Source: SAR116 cluster bacterium AG-321-A13
GTDB lineage: Bacteria > Pseudomonadota > Alphaproteobacteria > Puniceispirillales > Marisalimonadaceae
NCBI GenBank assembly: GCA_003283875.1
Contig: QBXD01000001.1
Span: 1 to 64,000, forward strand
Length of the DNA: 64,000 nt
Reading direction: 5' to 3'
How positions within the stretch are numbered: the stretch's first letter is position 1; each line of letters starts with the position of its first letter. Below, one piece after another: positions 25,529 through 34,839 of the stretch. The notes under the pieces were generated by a model. The model saw only the letters and a program-made list of their open reading frames with translations. It searched no databases and was not told the origin of the DNA. The position numbers and the translations under genes are program-made.

Positions 25529-26287
25529 TTAAATCTTACAACTTTGATAACGAACTATAACTGCCCCTCTTACTTTTGACTCTAATACTTTAATATTAAC
25601 AGAAAATTTTCCTGCCATAATATTTTTACTTATTGGTAAATTACCTTCAACAATGTCATTGTTACCCAAATAAATAAAAATAGCTCTTAGAGGTTTAGAA
25701 GGGTCAAAATATGGGTTTTCATTTATTGTGTCAGTGATATTACCTTCAGCTTTTACTTTTAAACTTCCTGATAATAGAATTAAAGTATTTTCAGGCGGCA
25801 CAAAAGAATGTGTAGAAACAGCTAACTCTTTATATTCAAAATTATTACAAATTTTATTTTTGCTCAATAATCTCAAGTTATTAATGATATCCTTTTCTTT
25901 GACTCCATTAGCTAAACTTGATGCAAGAATATTTTTTGCATCTCTACCAAAATCAGAATTATGACTATTAATATTTTGAGTGTTTAGGGCTAAATTAGCC
26001 TCTTTTAATTTAAGTCTTGTATCAGTCAATTTTCTTTCAAGTCCAATTTTTTTATTATTAAAATCATTAATGATTTTTTCATTTTCTTGAATAAGTATTA
26101 GTTTATCACTATTACCTAGCCACCATCCACCAAGAAATGTAAATATTAAAACTAAAAGTTTGACACAAAAATTAAAAACAAATCTTAATTGTTTTTGTCT
26201 ATATTTATTTTGTGCTTGAAAATAATCCAAAATAAGACCTTGAATAAAAATTTTTTTTCTTTTTATATTTAATATGTAATAAATCAA
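25529..26287 (-). CDS. Single-pass membrane protein with coiled coil, unknown function
   Basis: The 252-residue product has a basic N-terminus, one hydrophobic segment (about 40-62), then a predicted coiled coil (65-105) and a mostly beta C-terminal domain (about 140-252) that should be periplasmic. Two cysteines sit in the C-terminal part (KNKICN, YQSCKI). The upstream ORF part before the hydrophobic segment is long and could be untranslated; a later start is possible. I recognise no family. Confidence 0.5.
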   Translation of the reverse strand: MIYYILNIKRKKIFIQGLILDYFQAQNKYRQKQLRFVFNFCVKLLVLIFTFLGGWWLGNSDKLILIQENEKIINDFNNKKIGLERKLTDTRLKLKEANLALNTQNINSHNSDFGRDAKNILASSLANGVKEKDIINNLRLLSKNKICNNFEYKELAVSTHSFVPPENTLILLSGSLKVKAEGNITDTINENPYFDPSKPLRAIFIYLGNNDIVEGNLPISKNIMAGKFSVNIKVLESKVRGAVIVRYQSCKI

Positions 26288-26361
26288 TACTTTTCTTAAA
26301 AATAAGGAAACTATAAAAAATTAAGAATTTAAAAAGTAAAAATCAAAGAGCTTGGCAAAGG

Positions 26362-26913
26362 ATGCTTTCAGGAAGAAAGCTTGACATTTTATCTCCCTCA
26401 CCTTTTGATATTGAAATAGAAGACATAGCTTTAGGATTGTCTCGTGTTACAAGATGGAACGGTCAAACTACTGGTGAGCACGCTTATTCAGTTGCACAAC
26501 ATTCTATATTAGTTGAAGAAATATTTAATTTAGAATATCCAAATTTAAATAAAAAATGGAATTTAGCCGCCCTCTTACATGATGCACCTGAATATGTCAT
26601 CGGTGATTTAATTACACCCTTTAAATATGCACTTAATAATAGCTATAGAACTGTGGAAGAAAATTTAATGAAATCAATCTATATTCGATTTGGATTACCT
26701 GCAATTATTCCTAAAAGTATTGAAATTAAAATAAAAAGAATTGATAAGGCTGTTGCTTGGTTTGAAGCTATTGAGATCGCGGGATATAGTGAATGTGAAG
26801 CATTACAAATTTTAAAAAAACCAAGAATAAAACGTAAAAACAAAAATATGGTTACTTTAGCCCCTAATGATATTGCAAATAAATTTCTAAATAGATTTGA
26901 AGAGCTTAACTAA
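26362..26913 (+). CDS. HD-domain phosphohydrolase (YfbR-like)
   Basis: The 183-residue protein carries the HD pattern: TTGEHAYSVAQHS with the first His, ALLHDAPEYVIGD with the HD pair and EDLITPFK-like continuation, then a distal Asp in KRIDKAVAWFE. Such proteins remove phosphate from nucleotides or related compounds using a divalent metal. It sits alone between divergent and convergent neighbours and ends 8 bp before the hydroxy-acid oxidase gene. Confidence 0.85.
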   Translation: MLSGRKLDILSPSPFDIEIEDIALGLSRVTRWNGQTTGEHAYSVAQHSILVEEIFNLEYPNLNKKWNLAALLHDAPEYVIGDLITPFKYALNNSYRTVEENLMKSIYIRFGLPAIIPKSIEIKIKRIDKAVAWFEAIEIAGYSECEALQILKKPRIKRKNKNMVTLAPNDIANKFLNRFEELN

Positions 26914-26921
26914 GAAATATA

Positions 26922-28022
26922 TTAGTAACCTTCGTCGATTAATGGAAATGCACTTAAAGCACTTAATTTACCAAATGAATAATCTTTACTTAAATAAGTA
27001 TCATCTAAATCAAAAATTGAATTAACACCTAACAACCTTAGAGCCGTTGAAATTTCTAATTCTAGTAATTCTAACATTCTTACTATTGCTTTAGATCCAC
27101 CTGCTGCCGCAGCAAATCCTTGAAGCCTTCCTATTCCTACGCAATCAGCTCCTAAAGCAATAGCTTTTACGACATCTGTACCTCTCATGATACCACCGTC
27201 AAAAATAACTTTGGCATTATCCCCTATTGCTTCAGATATTTCTGGAAGTACATTTAAGCCACCTAAACCATAATCTAACTGTCTTCCACCATGATTAGAA
27301 ACATAAACAACTTCGACGCCATGTTCAACTGCCAATAAAGCATCCTCTTTAGTAGCAATTCCCTTTATTATTATTGGTAAATGACAATAGGATTTTATTC
27401 TATCAATATCTTTCCAAGAAAATCTCATTTGATGTTCGAAACCACTTGCTGACTGTCGAGAGGTAGTTCTATATCTTTTAGCTAAATCTCTTTCTCTTCT
27501 TCCATATGCATCTAAGTCTACAGTTAAACATATTCCAGCATAATTATGATTCATTGCATTCTTAATATTATCATCTACCCAATCTTTATTCCCTCTAACA
27601 TATAGTTGGAATAACTTTGGGTAATTAACACTATTAGCAACCTCCTCCAATCCAGGCATGCATGTAGAACTAATCATATGCATTATACCAAACTCAGATG
27701 CAGCTAAAGTAGGAGCAGTACCGGCTCCATCAACAAAATCTTGCATTGAACCAATAGGTGCAAGAATAACAGGCATTTTAAGATTATGCCCAAATAGATC
27801 AACCGATAAATCCACGTTTTCAACATCCCTTAATACTCTAGGTCTAAAGGCAATATTATCCAGAGCAAACCTATTTCTTTTAAAAGTTGTTTCAGTTTCA
27901 GATGCTCCAATGAGATAATCCCAGGTTTCTTTAGGAAGTTTTTCTCTAGCCTTTTTAACAAACTCATGAAGTACTAAATATTCTTCTCCCTCAATTTTAC
28001 TACCCAATTTTTTTTCAGTCAT
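26922..28022 (-). CDS. FMN-dependent (S)-2-hydroxy-acid dehydrogenase/oxidase
   Basis: This protein has the family signature VSNHGGRQLDYG with the catalytic His and Arg near 275, CLTVDLDAYGRRERD, and the FMN-binding FDGGIMRGTDVVKA. It oxidises L-lactate, glycolate or another 2-hydroxy acid; the substrate cannot be told. The start chosen here is at MTEKKLGS (28022), preceded by GGAG six bases upstream; a longer frame to 28076 lacks this and is less likely. From that start the protein is 366 residues, normal for the family. Confidence 0.88.
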   Translation of the reverse strand: MTEKKLGSKIEGEEYLVLHEFVKKAREKLPKETWDYLIGASETETTFKRNRFALDNIAFRPRVLRDVENVDLSVDLFGHNLKMPVILAPIGSMQDFVDGAGTAPTLAASEFGIMHMISSTCMPGLEEVANSVNYPKLFQLYVRGNKDWVDDNIKNAMNHNYAGICLTVDLDAYGRRERDLAKRYRTTSRQSASGFEHQMRFSWKDIDRIKSYCHLPIIIKGIATKEDALLAVEHGVEVVYVSNHGGRQLDYGLGGLNVLPEISEAIGDNAKVIFDGGIMRGTDVVKAIALGADCVGIGRLQGFAAAAGGSKAIVRMLELLELEISTALRLLGVNSIFDLDDTYLSKDYSFGKLSALSAFPLIDEGY

Positions 28023-28128
28023 TTTATTCTCCAAGCCTTCAAATTGAACTATATAAAAATTAATCTTAAAAGCCATAAAAAACTTGCCTTAGCCAAAAAG
28101 CTAAGTTACACAACAACCATATGGTTTT

Positions 28129-28215
28129 GCGAGCGTGGCGGAATGGTAGACGCACTGGACTTAAAATCCAGAGTCCGATAAGGACGTGGGGGTTCAAGTC
28201 CCCCCGCTCGTACCA
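28129..28215 (+). tRNA. tRNA-Leu (anticodon TAA)
   Basis: This 87-nt gene folds as a class II tRNA. The acceptor GCGAGCG pairs with CGCTCGT, the anticodon stem CTGGA/TCCAG encloses CTTAAAA (anticodon TAA), there is a long variable arm (GTCCGATAAGGAC), and the T stem is GGGGG/CCCCC. CCA is encoded. A 12-bp palindrome AACCATATGGTT ends just before it (28115-28126). It lies between the oxidase and panC genes. Confidence 0.97.
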
Positions 28216-28263
28216 TATAATTAATTTTATTGACCTTAATAAAGTACATAGGCCATTATATAT

Positions 28264-29106
28264 ATGATTATTGCCCGTACAAGAAAAGATCTGAATAAAA
28301 CTTTACAACGATTTTCTCAAAAGCCTGGCAAGCTAGCTTTAATACCCACAATGGGTAACTTGCATGATGGGCATTTATCATTAATAAGATTAGCTAAATT
28401 AAATGCTGTGAAAACAATTGCAACAATTTTTGTCAACCCACTTCAGTTTGGAAAAAACGAAGATTACTCCAAATATCCAAGAACAGAAAAAGTAGACATC
28501 CAAAAATTAACTAAAGAAAAGTGTGATATTCTATTTATCCCAACAGATAAAAATGAAGTATTTCCAGAAAATGAAAATTTAAAAAAAATTGAATCTGGTA
28601 AACTCGGAGATGAACTTTGTGGTAAAATAAGACCAGGTCATTTCAACGGTGTTTTAACAGTAGTTAATAAAATTTTTGAAATAATAAAACCTGATATTGC
28701 AATTTTTGGAGCAAAAGATTATCAACAACAAATTTTAATAAAACAAATGGCTGAAAATTTACACCCTTCTTTATCTTTATTAAAAGCTCCGATTATACGA
28801 TCTAAAAATGGTGTTGCCTTATCTTCAAGAAACAATTATTTGTCTGAAAAAGAAATTAAACTAGCCTCTAATTTATTTAAATGTCTTGAAAACAGTGTTA
28901 GTTCTTATAAAAAAAATATTCGCCTATGTGAAATTATAGAAAATGCAAAAAAATTCTTAATTTCTAAAAATCTTGACCCTGATTATTTTGAACTAAGAGA
29001 CAGCAAACTTAATAGTATTAAAGATAATAATTTCAACGGAAAAAAAATTTTTTTAAGTTCAGTGAAAATAAATAATACCCGATTAATTGATAATATTGAA
29101 TTTTAA
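28264..29106 (+). CDS. panC: Pantothenate synthetase
   Basis: The 280-residue protein has PTMGNLHDGHLSLI, the HxGH nucleotide site, FVNPLQFG, GKIRPGHFNGVLTVV and FGAKDYQQ, ending with SSRNNYLS. It condenses pantoate with beta-alanine using ATP, in the cytoplasm, to give pantothenate for coenzyme A. Length is normal. The rhomboid gene starts on the next base after its stop, so the two are coupled. Confidence 0.95.
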   Translation: MIIARTRKDLNKTLQRFSQKPGKLALIPTMGNLHDGHLSLIRLAKLNAVKTIATIFVNPLQFGKNEDYSKYPRTEKVDIQKLTKEKCDILFIPTDKNEVFPENENLKKIESGKLGDELCGKIRPGHFNGVLTVVNKIFEIIKPDIAIFGAKDYQQQILIKQMAENLHPSLSLLKAPIIRSKNGVALSSRNNYLSEKEIKLASNLFKCLENSVSSYKKNIRLCEIIENAKKFLISKNLDPDYFELRDSKLNSIKDNNFNGKKIFLSSVKINNTRLIDNIEF

Positions 29107-29826
29107 ATGTTTTTTTTTCCTTTTGCTGATGAAAACCCAACAACAAAAAAACCAATTGTAAGTTGGAGCGTTATTTTTATTTGTTCTATAATTTTTTTAA
29201 ATTATACCTTTGAACAAGATTATATAAAAGAACAAATTTTTTTAAGCTTTGGTATGATACCAGCCATTTTATTTGGGAATTCTGAATTATCTACTACCTT
29301 AAAAGTTGTTCCAGCTTTTATTTCAATTATAACGTCTATGTTTTTACATGGTGGTTGGATGCATTTAATAGGTAATATGACCTATCTATATATATTTGGA
29401 GATAATATTGAAGAAAATTTAGGCAGAATAAAGTTTATTATATTTTATCTGTTAACTGGAGGGTTTGCAGCGCTTTCACAGGCCTTACTAGATACTAATT
29501 CCATAACTCCTATGATTGGAGCTTCTGGAGCCATTGCTGGAGTCTTAGGTGCATATTTAGTTCTTTTCCCAAAAGCAAAAATTAAAGTTTTTTTCTGGTT
29601 CATTATTATTTTTAAAATATTTAAAATAAGAGCTTTTATAGTTCTTGGAGGATGGATTTTAATGCAATTTTTAAGTTATAGTGGAGATGATTTAAATTCC
29701 GGAGGAGTAGCTTATGCTGCTCATATTGGAGGGTTCATTTCTGGGATTGTTTTAATTAATTTTATGAAAAACAAAACAGGAATAAAGCACAAACCATCAA
29801 GAAGCTCAGTACCTAACTCTAAATAA
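29107..29826 (+). CDS. Rhomboid family intramembrane serine protease
   Basis: The 239-residue protein has HGGWMHLIGNM and the catalytic GASGAIAG (Ser near 140), with the partner His in YAAHIGGFISG. About six hydrophobic segments are visible. Rhomboids cut membrane proteins inside the bilayer. It is translated directly after panC, a pairing probably of convenience. Confidence 0.88.
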   Translation: MFFFPFADENPTTKKPIVSWSVIFICSIIFLNYTFEQDYIKEQIFLSFGMIPAILFGNSELSTTLKVVPAFISIITSMFLHGGWMHLIGNMTYLYIFGDNIEENLGRIKFIIFYLLTGGFAALSQALLDTNSITPMIGASGAIAGVLGAYLVLFPKAKIKVFFWFIIIFKIFKIRAFIVLGGWILMQFLSYSGDDLNSGGVAYAAHIGGFISGIVLINFMKNKTGIKHKPSRSSVPNSK

Positions 29827-29829
29827 GTT

Positions 29830-30603
29830 TTAAAAAGATCTTTCGTCAAATTCATTTTCTTCAACAATTTTACCTTTACCTCCTAGTATAATTATTGCTG
29901 ACAAAACTGCTTTCGATGCTTCCTCAAGTATCTCTTCATTTTCTGATCTCAAAACTATTGAAGTGCCAAAATTTCCTGGTTTGAAATAAGGGTAGGATCC
30001 AATTTTTATAGTTTTAAATTTTTTTTCAATTTTTTCCAAATCTTTTGCAATTAAACCTTCTCCAACATTACTAGAAACTGTTTTGGACTTAAGTTTTATT
30101 CCACCAATGAGATCATTTAAGATGGTATGAAACATTCCTTGCATAATTCTAGGAACACCAGCAAAAACAAATAAATTTTCAATTTTATAACCTGGTGCTG
30201 CTGAAACAGGATTATCAATTAAAATTGAATTAGAGGGAATTACAGCCATTTTTTGACGAGATTCATTAAACTCAACATCTGTACCTTCATAATGTATCTT
30301 TAATCTCCTCATAGCTTCAGGATCTTTAATTAGTTTTTGATTAAAGGCTTTTGCAACAGATTCTGTAGTAATATCGTCATGAGTAGGACCAATACCTCCA
30401 CAAGAAAAAACATATGTGAATTTTTTTGTGAAATTTTTTATAGTTTCAATAATAGTTTCAGAGTCATCAGAAATTATTCTAGCCTCAATTAACCTTACTC
30501 CAATATTATTTAATTCGGTTGCAATCCAATTAATGTTGGTGTCTTTAGTCCTACCTGATAATATTTCATCACCTATTATTATAATACCTGCTGTTGAAAC
30601 CAT
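29830..30603 (-). CDS. CinA-like molybdopterin-binding domain protein
   Basis: The 257-residue product has IIIGDEILSGRTKDTNINWIA at its N-terminus and CGGIGPTHDDITTESVAKA near 83-101, the signature of the CinA/MoaB nucleotide-binding family. It lacks the C-terminal amidase domain of full CinA. Family members include nicotinamide-mononucleotide or ADP-ribose hydrolases and molybdenum-cofactor enzymes. Nothing nearby decides between them. Confidence 0.8.
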   Translation of the reverse strand: MVSTAGIIIIGDEILSGRTKDTNINWIATELNNIGVRLIEARIISDDSETIIETIKNFTKKFTYVFSCGGIGPTHDDITTESVAKAFNQKLIKDPEAMRRLKIHYEGTDVEFNESRQKMAVIPSNSILIDNPVSAAPGYKIENLFVFAGVPRIMQGMFHTILNDLIGGIKLKSKTVSSNVGEGLIAKDLEKIEKKFKTIKIGSYPYFKPGNFGTSIVLRSENEEILEEASKAVLSAIIILGGKGKIVEENEFDERSF

Positions 30604-30686
30604 AAATAGTTACCTTTAAAAAAATTAATATTGTACGTAAATAGTTATAATAATATATATAACATATAACTTAATATTTGGTCATA

Positions 30687-31475
30687 ATGAATAATCAAAT
30701 TGAAATACATAATAAAGATGCATTTAAAAAAATGCATAATGCAGGTGCTTTAGCTGCAGATGTATTAGATTATATTACCCAGTATGTGAAAAAAGGTGTT
30801 TCTACAGGACGATTAAATGATCTATGCCATGATTATATAATTAAAAATGATGCTGTACCTGCACCTCTTAATTATAGAGGATTTCCAAAATCCACATGTA
30901 TCTCTGTGAATCATGTTGTTTGTCATGGCATACCTGGTGATAAAATTCTTGATGAAGGGGATATCTTAAATATTGATATTACTGTTATTCTAGACGGATG
31001 GTATGGAGACACTAGTAGGATGTACTTTGTAGGTGAACCCTCTAAAAAAGCAAAGTTTCTGACAAAGATCACATATGAATGTTTATGGTTAGGTATTGAA
31101 ACTGTAAAACCAGGAAGTACAACTGGTGACATAGGTCATGCAATTCAAATGCATGCAGAAAAAAATGGTCTATCAGTAGTTAGAGATTTTACTGGGCATG
31201 GTTTAGGTAAGGTTTTTCACTCACCTCCAACAATTTTACATTATGGACAGCCAAATACTGGTGATACACTTGAAGAGGGAATGATATTTACAATAGAACC
31301 AATGATTAATTCAGGTAAATATGATGTTAAAATTTTGTCTGATGGGTGGACAGCTGTTACACGTGACAAAAGTTTATCTGCACAATTTGAGCATAGTATC
31401 GGAGTTACTGCTGATGGCTATGAGGTGTTTACTATATCTCCTAAAGGATATACACAACCTGAATATCCAATTTAA
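30687..31475 (+). CDS. map: Methionine aminopeptidase
   Basis: The protein shows the type I pattern: CHGIPGD, DGWYGDTSRMY with metal ligands, TGHGLGKVFHSPP and FTIEPMIN. It removes the first methionine from nascent proteins and needs two divalent metals. A TTG at 30678 extends the frame by three codons; the ATG at 30687 is the likelier start, giving 262 residues. Confidence 0.94.
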   Translation: MNNQIEIHNKDAFKKMHNAGALAADVLDYITQYVKKGVSTGRLNDLCHDYIIKNDAVPAPLNYRGFPKSTCISVNHVVCHGIPGDKILDEGDILNIDITVILDGWYGDTSRMYFVGEPSKKAKFLTKITYECLWLGIETVKPGSTTGDIGHAIQMHAEKNGLSVVRDFTGHGLGKVFHSPPTILHYGQPNTGDTLEEGMIFTIEPMINSGKYDVKILSDGWTAVTRDKSLSAQFEHSIGVTADGYEVFTISPKGYTQPEYPI

Positions 31476-31497
31476 CGATAAAAGCTTTTATAGAATG

Positions 31498-31665
31498 TTA
31501 TTTTAATTTTTTTTCTAAAGTTTTTTTTATAGCTTTGGAGGTTTCTTTAATAACAGGTTTAGACTTCTTATATGCTTTAGAAGCGATTTCTCCTGCCTTT
31601 TTTCTTGCTGTAGGATTAGTTGCTAAAATTTTGATCGTATTTTTTAAAATTGAACCAATAATCAT
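31498..31665 (-). CDS. Small basic protein (55 aa), unknown function
   Basis: A 55-codon frame begins with a short hydrophobic helix (MIIGSILKNTIKILA) and goes on to a lysine-rich helical tail (GEIASKAYKKSKPVIKETS and on to LEKKLK). Upstream GAG is a weak RBS. It fills the gap between map and purB on the opposite strand and its stop lies 22 bases past the map stop. The amphipathic pattern suggests DNA or membrane-surface binding. I do not recognise it. Confidence 0.5.
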   Translation of the reverse strand: MIIGSILKNTIKILATNPTARKKAGEIASKAYKKSKPVIKETSKAIKKTLEKKLK

Positions 31666-31790
31666 AAAAATCTCATATTAAAATTAAAAAGAAAATATGT
31701 ATATCTTAGTATATTTTTTAAGTATAAGAAAGTTGTATAAGATAATTTCTATTATTATTTTTGAATACAAATTATTTACTAGGTTTTAAT

Positions 31791-33107
31791 ATGATTGAAA
31801 GATATTCGAGAAAAGAAATGGTTCAAATTTGGTCTCCTGAAGAAAAATTTAATATTTGGTTCCAAATAGAAGCGCATGCTTGTGACGCCCAAGCTGATTT
31901 AGGGGTTATACCAAAAGAAGCAGCCAAAGTAATTTGGAAAAAAGGTAAATTTGATATTGATAAAATTGATGAGATTGAAAAAACAACTAAACACGATGTA
32001 ATTGCTTTTTTAACAAATTTGGCTGAATATGTTGGGGAGAATGCCAGATTTATACATCAAGGAATGACATCATCTGATGTCCTTGACACTACACTTTCAA
32101 TACAATTAAAAAAAGCATCTGATATTTTGTTAAGAGATATCGATCAGTTGCTTGAAACGCTAAAAAAACGCTCACTGGAGCACAAAAAAACTGTGACTAT
32201 TGGGAGATCACATGCTATTCACGCTGAACCAGTTACTTTTGGCTTAAAGTTAGCCGGATATTATGCTGAGTTTAAAAGAAATAAGAAAAGATTACTCGAG
32301 GCTAAAAAAGAAATAAGCACATGCGCAATTTCTGGTGCTGTAGGTACTTTTGCACACATTGATCCATATGTAGAAAATTATGTTTCACAAAAATTAGGAT
32401 TAATTCCAGAAGAAGTTTCAACACAAATTATTCCAAGAGATAGACACGCAATGTTTTTTTCTACTCTTGGTGTAATAGCTTCGAGTGTTGAACGATTATC
32501 TACTGAAATTAGACATCTCCAAAGAACAGAAGTAAGAGAAGCAGAAGAATATTTCTCTCAAGGTCAAAAAGGTTCAAGCGCTATGCCTCATAAAAGAAAC
32601 CCTGTACTTACAGAAAATCTAACTGGACTTGCTAGATTAGTTAGATCTTGTGTAACACCAGCATTAGAAAATGTAACGTTGTGGCATGAACGAGATATTT
32701 CTCATTCGTCTGTTGAAAGAATGATAGCTCCAGATGCAACAATAACTCTAGATTTTGCACTTTACAGGTTAAATAACGTTATTCAAAACTTGCTTATATA
32801 TCCTAATGCAATGCTATCTAATTTAGATAAGTTAGGTGGTTTAGTTCATTCTCAGCAAGTATTATTAGCACTTACTCAAAAAGGTGCAAGTAGAGAAAAT
32901 GCTTATGTAATGGTCCAGAGCAATGCGATGAAGGTTTGGGAAATTCCAGAGCATAAAAGAAAAAATGTTTACAAAGATTTACTTAAGAAGGATGCTAAAG
33001 TGTTGAAGTTTCTTAATGAAAGGGAAATAGATGAGTTATTTAATCTTGATCAACACTTTGTTCATGTAGACACAATCTTTAATAGAGTTTTTGGTAAAGA
33101 GAAATAA
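31791..33107 (+). CDS. purB: Adenylosuccinate lyase
   Basis: The protein starts at MIERYSRKEMVQIWS, preceded by AGG; a 30-base extension from a TTG is unlikely. It has GMTSSDVLDT, RSHAIHAEP, and the family signature GSSAMPHKRNP near 265. It splits SAICAR and adenylosuccinate, releasing fumarate, in purine synthesis. At 438 residues its length is normal. It opens the purB-purC-purS-purQ-purL-bolA-grxD run. Confidence 0.96.
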   Translation: MIERYSRKEMVQIWSPEEKFNIWFQIEAHACDAQADLGVIPKEAAKVIWKKGKFDIDKIDEIEKTTKHDVIAFLTNLAEYVGENARFIHQGMTSSDVLDTTLSIQLKKASDILLRDIDQLLETLKKRSLEHKKTVTIGRSHAIHAEPVTFGLKLAGYYAEFKRNKKRLLEAKKEISTCAISGAVGTFAHIDPYVENYVSQKLGLIPEEVSTQIIPRDRHAMFFSTLGVIASSVERLSTEIRHLQRTEVREAEEYFSQGQKGSSAMPHKRNPVLTENLTGLARLVRSCVTPALENVTLWHERDISHSSVERMIAPDATITLDFALYRLNNVIQNLLIYPNAMLSNLDKLGGLVHSQQVLLALTQKGASRENAYVMVQSNAMKVWEIPEHKRKNVYKDLLKKDAKVLKFLNEREIDELFNLDQHFVHVDTIFNRVFGKEK

Positions 33108-33111
33108 TTTT

Positions 33112-33879
33112 ATGTCCAAAAAGAAAATTTTATATGATGGAAAAGCGAAGACCATACTTGAAGGCCCTACTCCAGATACAGTAATACAATATTTCAAAGA
33201 TGATGCTACTGCAAATAATGCTGAAAAACACTCAATAATTAACGGAAAAGGAGTTTTAAATAATTCTATTTCAGATTTTATAATGAATAGAATCAATGAG
33301 ATTGGAATACCTACCCATTACATAAAAAAATTAAATATGAGGGAACAACTTGTACGAAAAGTTGAAATTATTCCTGTCGAATTTGTTGTTAGAAACATTG
33401 CTGCTGGATCTATAGTAAAGAGATTAGGATTAAAAGAAGGTAGAGTTTTTTCCAGACCTCTAATAGAGCATTATTTAAAAAAAGACGAATTAGGTGACCC
33501 TCTAATTAATGAAGATCATATTGTTAATTTTGAATGGGGAACTCGCGATGAATTAGATGAAATGAATGAATATGGACTTCGTATAAATGATTTTCTAAGA
33601 GGATTATTTTTAGGAATTGGTCTTAAACTTATAGACTTTAAAATCGAATTTGGCCGATATTATTCAGACGATGGTAATTCTATATTATTGTTAGCTGACG
33701 AAATAAGTCCAGACAATTGTAGATTATGGGATGTAAGTACAAACCACAAAATGGATAAAGATTTATTTCGTCAAAATATAGGAGGTTTAAAAGAGGCATA
33801 TCAAGAAGTTGCAGACAGGTTAGGAATTCTTCCTGAAAAGAAAAAGTACTCAAATGCTAAAACTGAAATTGTTAAATAA
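33112..33879 (+). CDS. purC: SAICAR synthetase
   Basis: Starting at MSKKKILYDGKAK (33112), 5 bp after purB, the protein has 255 residues. Hallmarks are LYDGKAKTI, VEFVVRNIAAGSIVKR and EISPDNCRLWD. It joins aspartate to CAIR with ATP. A start 21 bases upstream inside purB is possible but would only add seven residues. It is followed 12 bp later by purS. Confidence 0.95.
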   Translation: MSKKKILYDGKAKTILEGPTPDTVIQYFKDDATANNAEKHSIINGKGVLNNSISDFIMNRINEIGIPTHYIKKLNMREQLVRKVEIIPVEFVVRNIAAGSIVKRLGLKEGRVFSRPLIEHYLKKDELGDPLINEDHIVNFEWGTRDELDEMNEYGLRINDFLRGLFLGIGLKLIDFKIEFGRYYSDDGNSILLLADEISPDNCRLWDVSTNHKMDKDLFRQNIGGLKEAYQEVADRLGILPEKKKYSNAKTEIVK

Positions 33880-33890
33880 AGAGAGATTTA

Positions 33891-34136
33891 ATGAAAGTTA
33901 TAGTAAATATATCCCTTAAAGAAGGTGTGTTAGACCCAGAGGGAAAAGCGATTAAAACCTCCTTATCAAACCTAGGTTTTGAAAATTTAAATGATGTACG
34001 CACTGGAAAACAAATTATTTTAAATTTTGCAAATTTAGAAGAGAATGAAGCTGTTTTAGAGGCTAAAAAAATGTGTGAGGATTTGTTAGTAAATACTGTT
34101 ATTGAAAAATATAAAATTAATATTTTAAGGAATTGA
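33891..34136 (+). CDS. purS: FGAM synthase subunit PurS
   Basis: The 81-residue protein has the PurS pattern VNISLKEGVLDPEGKAIK and GFENLNDVRTGKQI. It bridges PurQ and PurL in the three-part formylglycinamidine synthase that uses ATP and glutamine. RBS GAGAGAT lies upstream. It stands 7 bp before purQ. Confidence 0.95.
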   Translation: MKVIVNISLKEGVLDPEGKAIKTSLSNLGFENLNDVRTGKQIILNFANLEENEAVLEAKKMCEDLLVNTVIEKYKINILRN

Positions 34137-34143
34137 TAAGAAA

Positions 34144-34836
34144 GTGCGCTCAGGGGTTACAATATTTCCAGGGTCAAATTGTGATAGAGACATAATTGTC
34201 GCTCTAAAAAATATCACAGGTAAAGCACCTATTAAAATGTGGCATAAAGATACAGAATTTCCAAATTTAGATCTAATTGTAATTCCTGGGGGGTTTAGCT
34301 TTGGTGATTATCTTAGATGTGGAGCTTTAGCTGCAAGATCTCCAGTGGTTAAAAATATAAAAAATCATATAAGTCGCGGAGGTGCTGTTCTTGGTATATG
34401 TAACGGATTTCAAATATTGATCGAAGCAGGAATACTTCCTGGTTCATTAATTAGAAATAAAAAGTTACTTTTCACCTGTAGAGATACAGTGCTAGAAATA
34501 CAGGACACCATTATAAGTCCCTTTCTTTCAGGTTTAAAAAAAGAACATCATTTAAATATACCTGTAGCTCATAACGAAGGTAATTTTTTTGCATCAGAAA
34601 CACTCTTAAATGAATTGAAAAATGATGGAAGAATAGCTTTTAAATACATAAAAGAGGTAAATAATGATATTGATTATAATCCTAACGGTTCATCTAATGA
34701 TATCGCAGGAATATTATCAAAAAATGGAAGAGTTTTAGGGATGATGCCTCACCCTGAGAGAGCAATTAACAATCTATATGGTGGAACAGATGGTTTGAAA
34801 TTTCTTACCAAAAGTTTTGAACAAATAATTGGTTAA
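34144..34836 (+). CDS. purQ: FGAM synthase glutaminase subunit PurQ
   Basis: The 230-residue protein starts at a GTG. Its class I glutamine amidotransferase site is GICNGFQIL with the nucleophile Cys near 87, and the His-Glu pair lies in MMPHPERA. It releases ammonia from glutamine for PurL. The N-terminal VTIFPGSNCDRD is the family start. Confidence 0.96.
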   Translation: MRSGVTIFPGSNCDRDIIVALKNITGKAPIKMWHKDTEFPNLDLIVIPGGFSFGDYLRCGALAARSPVVKNIKNHISRGGAVLGICNGFQILIEAGILPGSLIRNKKLLFTCRDTVLEIQDTIISPFLSGLKKEHHLNIPVAHNEGNFFASETLLNELKNDGRIAFKYIKEVNNDIDYNPNGSSNDIAGILSKNGRVLGMMPHPERAINNLYGGTDGLKFLTKSFEQIIG

Positions 34837-34839
34837 ATT

